Assembly (NCBI GenBank): GCA_946540435.1 | Contig: CAMNII010000001.1 | Location: 36,686 to 100,685, forward strand | DNA from: an uncultured Prevotella sp. | GTDB taxonomy: Bacteria; Bacteroidota; Bacteroidia; Bacteroidales; Bacteroidaceae | Reading direction: 5' to 3' | Length of the DNA stretch: 64,000 bases | Shown: positions 19,112-27,464 of the stretch, piece by piece | Numbering within the stretch: the stretch's first letter is position 1 | Layout: every line of letters begins with the position of its first letter | Notes under the pieces: model-generated | What the model was told of the DNA's origin: nothing | Seen by the model: the letters and a program-made list of their open reading frames with translations, nothing else | Database searches by the model: none | Position numbers and translations under genes: made by a program

Positions 19112-20449
19112 TTACAATTCTCCATTCTGATAGAAGTTCAGCATGCTGATGTTCAATATGGTGAGATATTTGCTTTGCAGTTCAGCTTGCTGGGCTTGCA
19201 GGAATTTATCCCTGCTCTGCATGAGTTCTACGGTATTGATCATTTTCTGGTTGAACTTCTCATTGGCCAGCCGGAAACTCTCTTGAGCACTTTCGGTATT
19301 TGCCTTTGCTGCAGTGAATTTATTCTGATTGGTAACAGCCTGAAGCCAATAGTCCTCAATAGTAGAATAGAGGGTTGTCTGCTTGTCTTTCAAATCCAGC
19401 AGGTAACCTTCCCGCTGTATTTTTGCCTTGTTGATGGATGTCTTGGCTTGTCGGTTGTCAAAGAGCGGGATGCTCAGCGACACGCCGGCTCCGACGTCGA
19501 AGTTTGTCTTCATCTGAGAACCCCAGGCCTTGTCGCTCATCGATGAGGTGCTGGTGAATGCACTTCCTGAGACGCCTATCGTGGGAAGGCGCTGTGCTTT
19601 CGCACTCTTAAGCGCCAGTTCACTACTCTCTATTGCCAACTGGGCATTAAGGATTTCCGGGCGACGGCTCAACGCACTTTCATACACGTCGTGCATGACG
19701 GGAACAGTTTCAAGTGCCATCTCGTCGGTGGTCTGCGGAGTGACGATTTCAAACTCCTCTTCATCGACCAACTGCAGGAGTTGCTTGAGTTGCCGCCGAT
19801 AGTTCCTGGCGTTACTCTCTGCTTCAACGACATTGTACTCATCCTGGGCACGTTGGGCAACGAGTTGTGCCAAGTCGGCCTTGCTCATTTTTCCTTCAGC
19901 CTGAATGCTACGTCCGGACTCTTCGTTAGCGATGCTGGTCTCCAGGCTGGCCTTATTCACCTTAATGGCTTCGTCGATATATAAGATCTGAACGAACAGC
20001 TGTGCTATCTGCTCTATCAGTTGATTAGCCGTCGTGGCTGAATCCAACTCAGCCTGCTCTGCTGCTATCTTATTCATTTTGACGGCATTCGTGTTCCGTC
20101 CTCCATTCCATACCGTCCAATTCGCACTAATGCCGTATGAGCCGTTATAATACGTCTTGTCCACGCTCGACTGCACGTATCCATTCTGCACCGATGCCTG
20201 CGAGCTGTTTGGCCACGGGCGATAGGTGACGTTCTGCGAGGAAGAAGCCGACAACGATGGCAGTAATGCAGCCTGACTCATGGCTATATCTTCTTGGGCG
20301 GACATCTTCTGCAGCAATGATTTCTTCAGGGTGATATTATTCTGAATGGCATATGCTATGCATTCTTTTAACGTCCATTGCTTTGCATGGACATCTTGCG
20401 TTAATCCCAACAACAGAATGGCAAGCAAGATAAGGGTCGGCTTTCTCAT
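19112..20449 (-). CDS. TolC-family outer membrane efflux protein
   Basis: First gene of the exporter operon, 445 residues, with a signal peptide ending near VHAKQ (residue 23). Two outer-membrane efflux protein repeats are visible: long helical stretches containing many Ala, Gln and Asn, and a YGISANWTVWNGGRNTNAVKMNK strand segment mirrored by VSLSIPLFDNRQAKTSINKAK in the second half. This two-fold layout is the TolC signature. It forms the outer-membrane exit duct for the MacAB-like pump encoded downstream. The gap of 95 bases to ribE holds no convincing promoter box, so the operon's promoter is unclear. Confidence 0.93.
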   Translation of the reverse strand: MRKPTLILLAILLLGLTQDVHAKQWTLKECIAYAIQNNITLKKSLLQKMSAQEDIAMSQAALLPSLSASSSQNVTYRPWPNSSQASVQNGYVQSSVDKTYYNGSYGISANWTVWNGGRNTNAVKMNKIAAEQAELDSATTANQLIEQIAQLFVQILYIDEAIKVNKASLETSIANEESGRSIQAEGKMSKADLAQLVAQRAQDEYNVVEAESNARNYRRQLKQLLQLVDEEEFEIVTPQTTDEMALETVPVMHDVYESALSRRPEILNAQLAIESSELALKSAKAQRLPTIGVSGSAFTSTSSMSDKAWGSQMKTNFDVGAGVSLSIPLFDNRQAKTSINKAKIQREGYLLDLKDKQTTLYSTIEDYWLQAVTNQNKFTAAKANTESAQESFRLANEKFNQKMINTVELMQSRDKFLQAQQAELQSKYLTILNISMLNFYQNGEL

Positions 20450-20544
20450 ATTAATAAATGATGAATTGTTCTTTTTTCCCGATATATACCTTTAAGACGA
20501 CGACCACTGGGAAATGGTTTATGCAGTAAGGCGATAATTAACAT

Positions 20545-21150
20545 TTATTGTGCAAAATGCTGCAGTCTTGCGATATACTTCCCGAGAATGTCAAATTCAA
20601 TGTTAACGACAGTTCCTACCGTGATATATGCGAAATTAGTCACTTCACGCGTGAACGGGATGATAGCGACAGTGAATTGATTATCCGTAGGCTCACAGAC
20701 GGTCAGTGAGACGCCATTAACAGTAACCGAGCCTTTATCAACCGTGAAATATCCGCGGCGAGCCATCGAGGGTGAAGAGTCATACTCAAAAGTGAAATAG
20801 GTCGACCCTTCTGCATCACGCATGGCGACACAACGCGCCGTCTGGTCAACATGTCCCTGAACGATATGTCCGTCGAGCCTGCCATTCATCAGCATCGAAC
20901 GTTCTACATTTACATGGTCACCGACTTTCAGCAATCCAAGGTTAGAACGTTCCAGCGTTTCCTTCATGGCCGTGACCACATAGCTATCGCCTTCTATCCG
21001 GACAACCGTAAGACAGACACCGTTGTGGCTGACACTCTGATCAATTTTCAATTCATTAGTAAAGGAGCACTTCATCGTGAAATGAATATTCTCCTGCTCT
21101 TTTTGAATGGCGACAACTTGTGCCATTTCCTCTACTATTCCGCTAAACAT
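20545..21150 (-). CDS. ribE: Riboflavin synthase alpha chain
   Basis: RibE makes riboflavin from two 6,7-dimethyl-8-ribityllumazine molecules. The protein has the two homologous lumazine-binding repeats. Repeat 1 starts MFSGIVEEMAQV and contains VSHNGVCLTVV; repeat 2 contains GHIVQGHVDQTARC and VNGVSLTVCEP. The frame is open to 21246, but the conserved family start is MFSGIVEE at 21150, giving 201 residues. A hairpin and T-tract end just 33 bases upstream of this ATG, preceded by a strong promoter. The gene is therefore expressed either by read-through of a structured leader or from a weak downstream promoter. Confidence 0.95.
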   Translation of the reverse strand: MFSGIVEEMAQVVAIQKEQENIHFTMKCSFTNELKIDQSVSHNGVCLTVVRIEGDSYVVTAMKETLERSNLGLLKVGDHVNVERSMLMNGRLDGHIVQGHVDQTARCVAMRDAEGSTYFTFEYDSSPSMARRGYFTVDKGSVTVNGVSLTVCEPTDNQFTVAIIPFTREVTNFAYITVGTVVNIEFDILGKYIARLQHFAQ

Positions 21151-21182
21151 GGTGTGACTGTTATCTGTAAATAAATGTAAAT

Positions 21183-21390
21183 AAAAAAAGGGGTGCCCGG
21201 CGATGTGATGAAACTCCGATAATTGAAATTGGTGAGTGCCCTGCATCGTTGTAATCCACCGGTCCTAAACGACTTACCTCCTATAAAGAAGATTATGTGG
21301 CCCGCCATTGAATGCGAGGAGCGTTCTCGGATTTTCTTTGGTTATTTGATGAGTATCCCTATCTGATCCGGCGCAACCCTTATATGAATA
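21183..21390 (-). ncRNA. Structured RNA of about 200 nt upstream of ribE (6S-like ncRNA or attenuating leader, class unknown)
   Basis: On the minus strand a consensus promoter (21398-21429) is followed by about 200 bases that end in a GC-rich segment and a seven-T run (21183-21189). The two ends pair. GGGT-GC-CCGG, read from 21379 down to 21368 with two single-base bulges, matches CCGGGCACCC just before the T-run. A second long-range stem joins GATACTC (about 21356-21350) and GAGTTTC further 3'. Inner hairpins include CGAG/CTCG. A closed RNA of this length with a promoter and terminator resembles 6S RNA. The alternative is a transcription-attenuating riboswitch for ribE. The conserved FMN aptamer core is absent. 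Confidence 0.5.
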
Positions 21391-21397
21391 TTTTTTG

Positions 21398-21429
21398 CAA
21401 AGATAGTGTTTTTTTCTTTATTCGCCAAA
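21398..21429 (-). promoter_or_regulatory. Promoter of the structured RNA / ribE leader
   Basis: On the minus strand: TTTG (21426-21429), a 20-base spacer and TATCTTTG (21398-21405). One of the best consensus matches in the window. Confidence 0.75.
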
Positions 21430-21480
21430 AAAACACGATATTATTTTAGTTTACGGGCATTAAGTTCCCCAAAAAGTATG

Positions 21481-21963
21481 TTATACTATCTTATATCGGA
21501 TACGGAACTGCCGACTGTCATTATCCCAGTTGGTGCCCAGCATTTCAAATTTTCCTATCTGACCGGTACTGCGGACATGCTTGCCGATACACGGACAGAC
21601 ATCATAGTCACCGATACGCACCAAACGCACGTACTCGCTATCGTTCGTCGGGAGACGATCAAGGGAGATACGGCTGTCAGGTGTTCCCTCTGGAGCATTT
21701 TCGATAAGCTGCCGCACCTCTTCGCGCGTCATCTCCTCAAAAGTCACTGGCATGTCCTCGGCTATCAGTCGGTTCATCTCGTTTTCTATGGCCTGCTCTT
21801 CTTTCCTATCTGGCTTATGGTCGATGATCCATGTCATTTTGCTTTTCTTCCGCTCGATATGGGCATCATGACTTCTTTCGCAACCATACATCCGTTGCAT
21901 CAGCTGATTAAGCAGATGCTCGGCCGTATGGGCAGGCGGAAAGGCTGTGTCTCGTTCTTCCAT
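21481..21963 (-). CDS. AlaX-like tRNA-editing protein (tRNA SAD domain)
   Basis: A free-standing second-additional-domain protein of 160 residues, resembling the editing domain of alanyl- and threonyl-tRNA synthetases. The zinc-site motif HTAEHLLNQLMQRM lies at residues 12-25 and the paired Cys/His region CPCIGKHV at about 123-130, the HxxxH...CxxxH layout of AlaX. Such proteins remove Ser or Gly wrongly attached to tRNA-Ala. The central insert (PVTFEEMTREEVRQLIENAPEGTPDS) is also AlaX-like. It is the last gene of the fabD-GH13 unit, 44 bases after the GH13 gene. Full-length AlaS, with its own editing domain, is encoded elsewhere in the window. Confidence 0.85.
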   Translation of the reverse strand: MEERDTAFPPAHTAEHLLNQLMQRMYGCERSHDAHIERKKSKMTWIIDHKPDRKEEQAIENEMNRLIAEDMPVTFEEMTREEVRQLIENAPEGTPDSRISLDRLPTNDSEYVRLVRIGDYDVCPCIGKHVRSTGQIGKFEMLGTNWDNDSRQFRIRYKIV

Positions 21964-22007
21964 AACTCGTTATGTACTTACCGTTTACCTTCTTTATACT
22001 TAACTCT

Positions 22008-23567
22008 TTATAAAGCAAACTTATACACTCTCCCACTCCTGGCAGGAACGATGGTTTCAACAGGACTATCGGTAGAGAGCGACAATGTAGAAGCTTCTGA
22101 GGTTATCAGGTCAACGGCCTGATAGGTACCCTTTTCCATCTGAAGATAGTCGAAGGCATGCTGGGGGATATTCACCTTGCAAGGAAGGTCCTCGTCGGCA
22201 AAGTTGACAACGACAAGTATTGTGTCTTTACCGCTCTTTCGGATAAACGCATACAGCCGAGTGTCATCGAAGGATTCTGAGTAGCCGTTGACATACATAA
22301 GATCGAAGAAGCGTCCCTGGCTGATAGACTGCTCCTCTGTTGCGATATGCAGCAGGCGGGTGTAGCTGTCGCGGAGCTTCTGCTCGTCAGCAGTGAGGCG
22401 GTTTTCATAGTTGCGGCATAACGACCCTACTGTCCAATAGTCGAAGATTGTAGTTCTGCCGTCGCACCCGCTAAACCCTTCCACATCCATACCAGGCTCA
22501 CCCAGTTCCTGTCCCATATAGATCATGAAGGGATTCGACTGGAGAAGGATACTGACCATAGCGGCAGGCAAAGCCTTGTGGGCAGCGCCTCCGACGAAGA
22601 AGTCGGAAGCAATACGCTGTTCATCGTGATTTTCGAGGAAGTAGAGCATATGACCGCTGATGTCATCGGTTGCCTGCCATTGCCATGTGATGTCGCGAGC
22701 GGGGCGTCTGTGGATTGTCACGTCGCGCAGGCAGTCGTACATCCCCACTTTGTCGTACAGATAGTCGAACCCGCTCCGGATATAATCGCGATACAGGCGG
22801 GGATTATATACTTCTGCAATAAACAGCAGTTGAGGATATTGCGCCTTTACCTTTCCAATGGCATATGTCCAAAATGCCGTTGTCACCATCTCTGCCATGT
22901 CGCAGCGGAAGGCGTCAACGCCCTTGGAAGCCCAGAACATCAAGATGGCAACCATCTTCTCCCAAGTGTCATGATGCTCGTAGTTCAACTTGACGGTCTC
23001 ATACCAGTCGTTCATGGATGGGCTGGTGTGAAAGACATCGTTGCCTGTTGCGCGAGCCGGACGTTCATGATAACTCCCTATATTAATCTCTCCATCTATC
23101 AGGTAGAAATTCTCATCATCCATGTCGCGTGCACCTTCAGGAAGGCAAACCGACCGATACTCACGCGCCACATGATTGGGTACAAAGTCCATGACTACCT
23201 TCATCCCGCACTGATGAGTACGCGAGATAAGGGCTTCCCACTCCTGCATCCTGTCAGGAATGCTGGTGGCCAAGTCTGGGTCTACGTCATAATAATCGGT
23301 AATGGCATACGGTGACCCAGCCTCCCCCTTGACGATATCTGCATTCTGCCTCGGAATACCATAGGCGGAGTAATCGGTCTTTGTTGCATGCCGGAGAACA
23401 CCCGTATACCAGACATGCGTTATTCCCAACTCACGGATTCTCAACAGCACATCGGTAGTGATATCGTTCATCTTACCGCAACCACAATCAACAATCGACC
23501 CGCCAGTAATGTTTTGGCAGGTTCGATTGGTATAGAGTCGCGGTAAAAGCTGATAGATGGTCATCAT
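22008..23567 (-). CDS. GH13 alpha-amylase-family enzyme, cytosolic
   Basis: A (beta/alpha)8 glycoside hydrolase of family 13, 519 residues, with no signal peptide, so it acts inside the cell on glycogen or imported maltodextrins. The four family motifs are visible: VVMDFVPNHV, GVDAFRCDMAEMV with the nucleophile Asp, FIAEVYNP with the acid/base Glu, and LENHDEQR with the third catalytic Asp. A C-terminal beta-domain (about 430-519) follows. MGQELGEPGMDVEGFSGCDGRTTIFDYW is typical of Bacteroidetes amylase-like enzymes. It follows fabD by 5 bases, an unexpected pairing with fatty-acid synthesis. Reaction type (hydrolase or transferase) cannot be settled. Confidence 0.9.
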   Translation of the reverse strand: MMTIYQLLPRLYTNRTCQNITGGSIVDCGCGKMNDITTDVLLRIRELGITHVWYTGVLRHATKTDYSAYGIPRQNADIVKGEAGSPYAITDYYDVDPDLATSIPDRMQEWEALISRTHQCGMKVVMDFVPNHVAREYRSVCLPEGARDMDDENFYLIDGEINIGSYHERPARATGNDVFHTSPSMNDWYETVKLNYEHHDTWEKMVAILMFWASKGVDAFRCDMAEMVTTAFWTYAIGKVKAQYPQLLFIAEVYNPRLYRDYIRSGFDYLYDKVGMYDCLRDVTIHRRPARDITWQWQATDDISGHMLYFLENHDEQRIASDFFVGGAAHKALPAAMVSILLQSNPFMIYMGQELGEPGMDVEGFSGCDGRTTIFDYWTVGSLCRNYENRLTADEQKLRDSYTRLLHIATEEQSISQGRFFDLMYVNGYSESFDDTRLYAFIRKSGKDTILVVVNFADEDLPCKVNIPQHAFDYLQMEKGTYQAVDLITSEASTLSLSTDSPVETIVPARSGRVYKFAL

Positions 23568-23572
23568 AATTC

Positions 23573-24451
23573 TTAGCTATGTGCTGTCACATCCTTGCTG
23601 ATGCGACCAATCATTCCTTGCAGAGCCTTGCCCGGTCCACATTCCGTAAAGTCAGTAGCACCGTCGGCAATCATATTCTGGACAGACTCCGTCCATCTGA
23701 CAGAACTGGTAAGCTGTGCGATGAGGTTTGCCTTTATCTCCGAGGCCAAGGTATGAGGCTTGGCGTCGACATTCTGATAGATAGGCAACTGAGCATCATT
23801 AAACGCCGTTGACTCAATGGCTGCAGCGAGTTCGTCCTTTGCCGGCTGCATCAGCGGGGAATGGAATGCACCGCCGACTTTCAGCGGCAGGGCACGCTTG
23901 GCTCCTGCTGCCTTCAGCATCTCACAGGCCTCGTTGACTCCTTCAACGCTTCCGGAAATAACCAGCTGACCGGGGCAGTTGAAATTAGCGGCAACGACCA
24001 CGTTACCTTTTGCAGACACTTCTTCACAGATCTTCACAATGGTCTCGTCGGGTAAACCGATGACAGCAGCCATCGTACCCTGGCATATCTCACAAGCCTT
24101 CTGCATTGCCATGGCACGAGCATAGACCAGCCGAAGGGCATCCTCAAACGAGAGGGCGCCGGCTACCACCAGTGCTGAAAATTCACCGAGCGAATGGCCT
24201 GCCACCATATCCGGTTTGACAGTATCGGCACATAATGCGGTAATCACGCTATGCAGGAATACGGCAGGTTGAGTGACTTTCGTCTCCCGGAGTTCCTCGT
24301 CTGTTCCGTTGAACATAATATCGGTAATGCGATAGCCAAGAATGTCGTTGGCTTTGTCAAACAGTTCTTTGGCAAGACTATTTTGCTCATACAGGTCTTT
24401 ACCCATACCTGAGAATTGGGCTCCCTGTCCAGGGAAAACAAATGCTTTCAT
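23573..24451 (-). CDS. fabD: Malonyl-CoA:ACP transacylase
   Basis: FabD loads malonyl units onto acyl carrier protein for fatty-acid elongation. The 292 residues match the family. The N-terminal FPGQGAQFSGMGKDLY, the nucleophile elbow GHSLGEFSALVVAGAL with the active Ser, and the catalytic His in GAFHSPLMQPA are all present, as is the C-terminal ECGPGKALQGMI. It has its own well-formed promoter with a palindrome on the -33 element, and it leads a unit of fabD, a GH13 enzyme and an AlaX-like protein. Confidence 0.96.
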   Translation of the reverse strand: MKAFVFPGQGAQFSGMGKDLYEQNSLAKELFDKANDILGYRITDIMFNGTDEELRETKVTQPAVFLHSVITALCADTVKPDMVAGHSLGEFSALVVAGALSFEDALRLVYARAMAMQKACEICQGTMAAVIGLPDETIVKICEEVSAKGNVVVAANFNCPGQLVISGSVEGVNEACEMLKAAGAKRALPLKVGGAFHSPLMQPAKDELAAAIESTAFNDAQLPIYQNVDAKPHTLASEIKANLIAQLTSSVRWTESVQNMIADGATDFTECGPGKALQGMIGRISKDVTAHS

Positions 24452-24518
24452 CTTATATTTCTTTATTTATTGTGATTCCGTGCAATAATGCAAACAGGTC
24501 TTTCTTTGAACCTGCCTG

Positions 24519-24549
24519 CAAAGATACAAATAAGTGAGCGAATAACAAA
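24519..24549 (-). promoter_or_regulatory. Promoter of fabD
   Basis: On the minus strand: TTTG (24546-24549), a 19-base spacer and TATCTTTG (24519-24526), a full Bacteroidetes consensus match. Confidence 0.8.
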
Positions 24550-24562
24550 ATTTATTCGCTCA
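24535..24562. promoter_or_regulatory. Operator-like 11-bp inverted repeat on the fabD promoter
   Basis: TGAGCGAATAA (24535-24545), six bases, then TTATTCGCTCA (24552-24562): a perfect 11-bp palindrome whose centre is the -33 TTTG of the fabD promoter. No T-tract follows it on the minus strand, so a binding site for a dimeric repressor is more likely than a terminator for the upstream methyltransferase gene. Confidence 0.6.
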
Positions 24563-24666
24563 TTTTCTATCTTTTGCACCTTCCCGTGCAAGTAGAACGA
24601 CATGGGAGTGCTCTATTATATCCTTCGGAAAGGCACGACAAACACATCACTCCAAGAAAAAAGCTT

Positions 24667-25455
24667 TTAGAGGATCGTTCTTTGCCTTACGGCCTCGAAG
24701 AGTAAAATGGCAGCAGAGACAGATACATTCAGCGAGTCGAGTCGACCCATCATGGGGATGCGGATATGGGCATCGGCTGCCTCACGCCACAAAGGAGACA
24801 ACCCTACCGACTCTGTTCCCATGACGATAGCAGTCGGTCCGGTCATGGGCGTATCATAGTAGAGCCGGGAATCCTGAAGCTGCGCGGTAAGAATTCTGAC
24901 GTTATGGGCTTTTAAGAACTGAATACATTCCTCCGAAGAACACACTGCCGTGGGGACGGTAAAAACGGCCCCTATGGAAGCACGGATAAGATTGGGATTG
25001 TAGAGGTCGGTCAACGGATCGCAGATGATGACGGCATCAGCCTTTGCTGCATCTGCCGACCGCAAGACAGCTCCAAGGTTGCCTGGTTTCTCAACACGCT
25101 CCAAGATGATGAGTAGGGGATTGTCTGGTAAGATGAGTTGATCGAGACGATGGTCAACGGCCTTGACAACGGCCATGACACCTTCTGTTCCACCACGATA
25201 TGCCATCCGCTCATACACTTGCGGCGTGACCTCATAGACAGTTGCTTGCGGCAAGTTGAAACGTCCGGCATACTCCTTACAGACAAAGATGCTATCCGCC
25301 TGATAGCCCATTTCCAAACAATGCTCAAGTTCCCGTTGTCCCTCAACGACGAAGCTGTGTTCGTCTTTCCTTAAGGACGACTTCTGCTGTAAGGCCATCA
25401 CGTGCTTCACACGCTGGTTTTGCAAACTGGTAATGATATCGTTATTCGTTTCCAT
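24667..25455 (-). CDS. SpoU/TrmH-family RNA 2'-O-methyltransferase
   Basis: A SPOUT methyltransferase of 262 residues. The N-terminal substrate-binding domain (about 1-95) is followed by the trefoil-knot domain with motif 1 ILERVEKPGNLGAVLRSADAA, motif 2 IVMGTESVGLS and motif 3 IPMMGRLDSLNVSVSAAILLFEA. Family members methylate ribose 2'-OH in tRNA or 23S rRNA with SAM, and the target cannot be assigned from sequence alone. It lies downstream of the nqr operon with a 107-base gap that contains an inverted repeat, and upstream of fabD. Confidence 0.9.
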   Translation of the reverse strand: METNNDIITSLQNQRVKHVMALQQKSSLRKDEHSFVVEGQRELEHCLEMGYQADSIFVCKEYAGRFNLPQATVYEVTPQVYERMAYRGGTEGVMAVVKAVDHRLDQLILPDNPLLIILERVEKPGNLGAVLRSADAAKADAVIICDPLTDLYNPNLIRASIGAVFTVPTAVCSSEECIQFLKAHNVRILTAQLQDSRLYYDTPMTGPTAIVMGTESVGLSPLWREAADAHIRIPMMGRLDSLNVSVSAAILLFEAVRQRTIL

Positions 25456-25482
25456 TGTTCAAATGTATTACCCCTGATGACA

Positions 25483-25542
25483 AAGAAAGAAATTACCAAT
25501 CGATAAGCAGTTCCCTGACTAATCCTTGATAATTTCTTTCTT
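25483..25542 (-). terminator. Inverted repeat downstream of nqrF
   Basis: AAGAAAGAAATTA (25483-25495) and TAATTTCTTTCTT (25530-25542) form a 13-bp stem. A competing pair CGATAAG (25501-25507) and CTTATCG (25544-25550) overlaps it, so two exclusive folds are possible. It probably ends or attenuates nqr transcription before the methyltransferase gene. Confidence 0.45.
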
Positions 25543-25562
25543 CTTATCGGTGACGGTAACGA

Positions 25563-26828
25563 TTATCCGCCAAAGTTATCGTACATGATGCTTTCGGGAT
25601 CTACGCCGAGAGAGTCGAGCATGGAGACCACAGCCTTCGACATGGGGCCGGGACCACACATGTAGTATTCAATGTCTTCAGGTGCCTCGTGATCTTTCAG
25701 ATAAGTATTGTACATCACCTGATGGACGAAGCCGGGCGTGTAGGCTACACCTGCAGCATCGGCAGCGGGGTCGGGACGGTCGAGGGCGAGGTGGAAGTGG
25801 AAGTTGGGGAACTCCTTCTCCAGTCCGAGGAAGTCCTCGAGGTAGAACACCTCGTTCAGTGCGCGTGCGCCGTAGAAGTAGTGCATCTCTCGGTCGCGCG
25901 TATTGAGGGTCTTCGTCATGTGCATAATCTGTGCACGCAGCGGAGCCATACCGGCGCCGCCCCCAACCCATATCATCTCCTTCTTCGAGTCGAAATGGGG
26001 ATGGAAATCACCATAAGGTCCACTCATGATGACCTTGTCACCAGGTTTCAGCGAGAAGATATACGATGATGCAATACCCGGGTTAACATCCATGAAACCG
26101 GAACGGTCGGGCTTGAAGGGCGGTGTGGCAATACGCACGGTGAGCATAAAGACATCACCCTCTGCCGGATAGTTGGCCATGGAATAAGCACGGATAGTGT
26201 CTTGCGGATTCTTACACTTCAGGTCGAACATCTTGAACTTCTCCCATGCCGGCAGATACTCAGGTGTGATGAGGTCGCGGTCATAGTCGTTGTAGTCGAT
26301 GCAATCGAAGGCAGGAATCTTGATTTGTGCATAAGAGCCTGGAAGGAAATCCATGTGGGCGCCAGCAGGCAGTTGCACCTTAAATTCCTTGATGAAGGTA
26401 GCCACGTTCTTGTTGGAAATGACCGTACACTCATACTCCTTTACGCCGAGTATGCTCTCGTCAACATGGAGTTTCAGGTCACCCTTGACCTTACACTGGC
26501 AACCGAGGCGCCAGCCGGCCTTTATTTCCTTACGGGTGAAGTGGGGACGCTCAGAGTCGAGGATTTCTCCCCCACCCTCCAGGACTTGTACTTTACACTG
26601 TCCGCACGAGGCTTTACCGCCACAGGCAGAGGGCAGGAAGATGCCGTTTTCGTTGAGCGTGGCCATGACACTGTTGCCCTGAGGCACACTGATGGTGCGG
26701 TCGCCGTTGATTTCGATATTCACGTTTCCGCTGGGGCTCAGATACTTCTTGGCCACGAGCAGGATAATCACCAGTAGTATGATTACAAGGAGAAAGACTC
26801 CTATACTATATGCTATAAACTGTGCCAT
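25563..26828 (-). CDS. nqrF: Na+-translocating NADH:quinone reductase subunit F
   Basis: The NADH-oxidising entry subunit of Na+-NQR, 421 residues, anchored by one N-terminal membrane helix (about 5-27). A 2Fe-2S ferredoxin domain follows, with the Cys cluster CGGKASCGQC and a further Cys after the next strand (GCQCKV). The FAD-binding region holds RAYSMANYP, and the NADH-binding region holds GGGAGMAPLRAQIMHM and the C-terminal YMCGPGPMSKAVVSML. It is the last gene of nqrABCDEF, 6 bases after nqrE. Electrons pass from NADH through FAD and 2Fe-2S into the flavins of NqrB and NqrC. Confidence 0.97.
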   Translation of the reverse strand: MAQFIAYSIGVFLLVIILLVIILLVAKKYLSPSGNVNIEINGDRTISVPQGNSVMATLNENGIFLPSACGGKASCGQCKVQVLEGGGEILDSERPHFTRKEIKAGWRLGCQCKVKGDLKLHVDESILGVKEYECTVISNKNVATFIKEFKVQLPAGAHMDFLPGSYAQIKIPAFDCIDYNDYDRDLITPEYLPAWEKFKMFDLKCKNPQDTIRAYSMANYPAEGDVFMLTVRIATPPFKPDRSGFMDVNPGIASSYIFSLKPGDKVIMSGPYGDFHPHFDSKKEMIWVGGGAGMAPLRAQIMHMTKTLNTRDREMHYFYGARALNEVFYLEDFLGLEKEFPNFHFHLALDRPDPAADAAGVAYTPGFVHQVMYNTYLKDHEAPEDIEYYMCGPGPMSKAVVSMLDSLGVDPESIMYDNFGG

Positions 26829-26834
26829 ACTTCA

Positions 26835-27461
26835 TCAAATATTTAAGCCTGAGAAACACATCATCGCCATAGCCATCAGGCCGACGGTAATAAACACGAT
26901 TCCAAGGCCCTGCAGAGGCTTGGGAACATCTGAATACTGCATTTTTTCACGAATGGCACCCATTGCCACAATGGCCAGTGTCCAGCCGAGACCTGAGCCG
27001 AAGCCATAGACGAGGGCGTCCCACACGCTTGTTATAGCCTGTGAGTTGCTGGGGTCGAGGAGGATGCGTTGCTGCATGAACAGCGAGGCACCCATGATGG
27101 CGCAGTTCACGGCAATCAGCGGCAGGAAGATGCCCAGTGCAGCATAGAGCGATGGTGAGTACTTCTCGACGGTCATCTCCACGAGCTGCACCATGCCGGC
27201 AATGACGGCGATGAAGAGGATGAACGACAGGTAGCTCAGGTCGACACCTTCTGCAAGGCAGTCAGGGCCTAACACTTTTGTCTGCATGAGGTAGTTCACG
27301 GGAACGGTGACGGTGAGCACGAAGGTCACAGCCATTCCCAGACCGAAGGAGGTCTTTACGGTCTTCGACACGGCAAGGTAAGAACACATGCCGAGGAAGA
27401 AGGCGAAAATCATATTGTCGACAAATATCGACCTGAAAAGTAATGATATTGCGTGCTCCAT
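26835..27461 (-). CDS. nqrE: Na+-NQR subunit E
   Basis: An integral membrane subunit of 208 residues with six hydrophobic helices, starting [26 protein letters not shown]. NqrE and its paralogue NqrD form a pseudo-symmetric pair in the membrane that holds an iron cofactor and takes part in the Na+ path; the Cys in [12 protein letters not shown] is a conserved ligand position. The segment [11 protein letters not shown] carries the second Cys. It lies 3 bases after nqrD. Confidence 0.96.
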   Translation of the reverse strand: MEHAISLLFRSIFVDNMIFAFFLGMCSYLAVSKTVKTSFGLGMAVTFVLTVTVPVNYLMQTKVLGPDCLAEGVDLSYLSFILFIAVIAGMVQLVEMTVEKYSPSLYAALGIFLPLIAVNCAIMGASLFMQQRILLDPSNSQAITSVWDALVYGFGSGLGWTLAIVAMGAIREKMQYSDVPKPLQGLGIVFITVGLMAMAMMCFSGLNI

Positions 27462-27464
27462 ATC

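Noticed and set aside
21340..21380. TPP riboswitch-like words (TGAG...CCCTATCTGATCCGG) on the + strand
   Set aside because: Only part of the conserved core matches, the CTGAGA and GCGNAGGGA parts are broken, and no + strand gene follows.
21183..21390. FMN riboswitch upstream of ribE
   Set aside because: Position fits, but none of the conserved FMN aptamer segments (GGGTGAAATTCCC-type stem and GACCGGCGGT) can be found on the transcribed strand.
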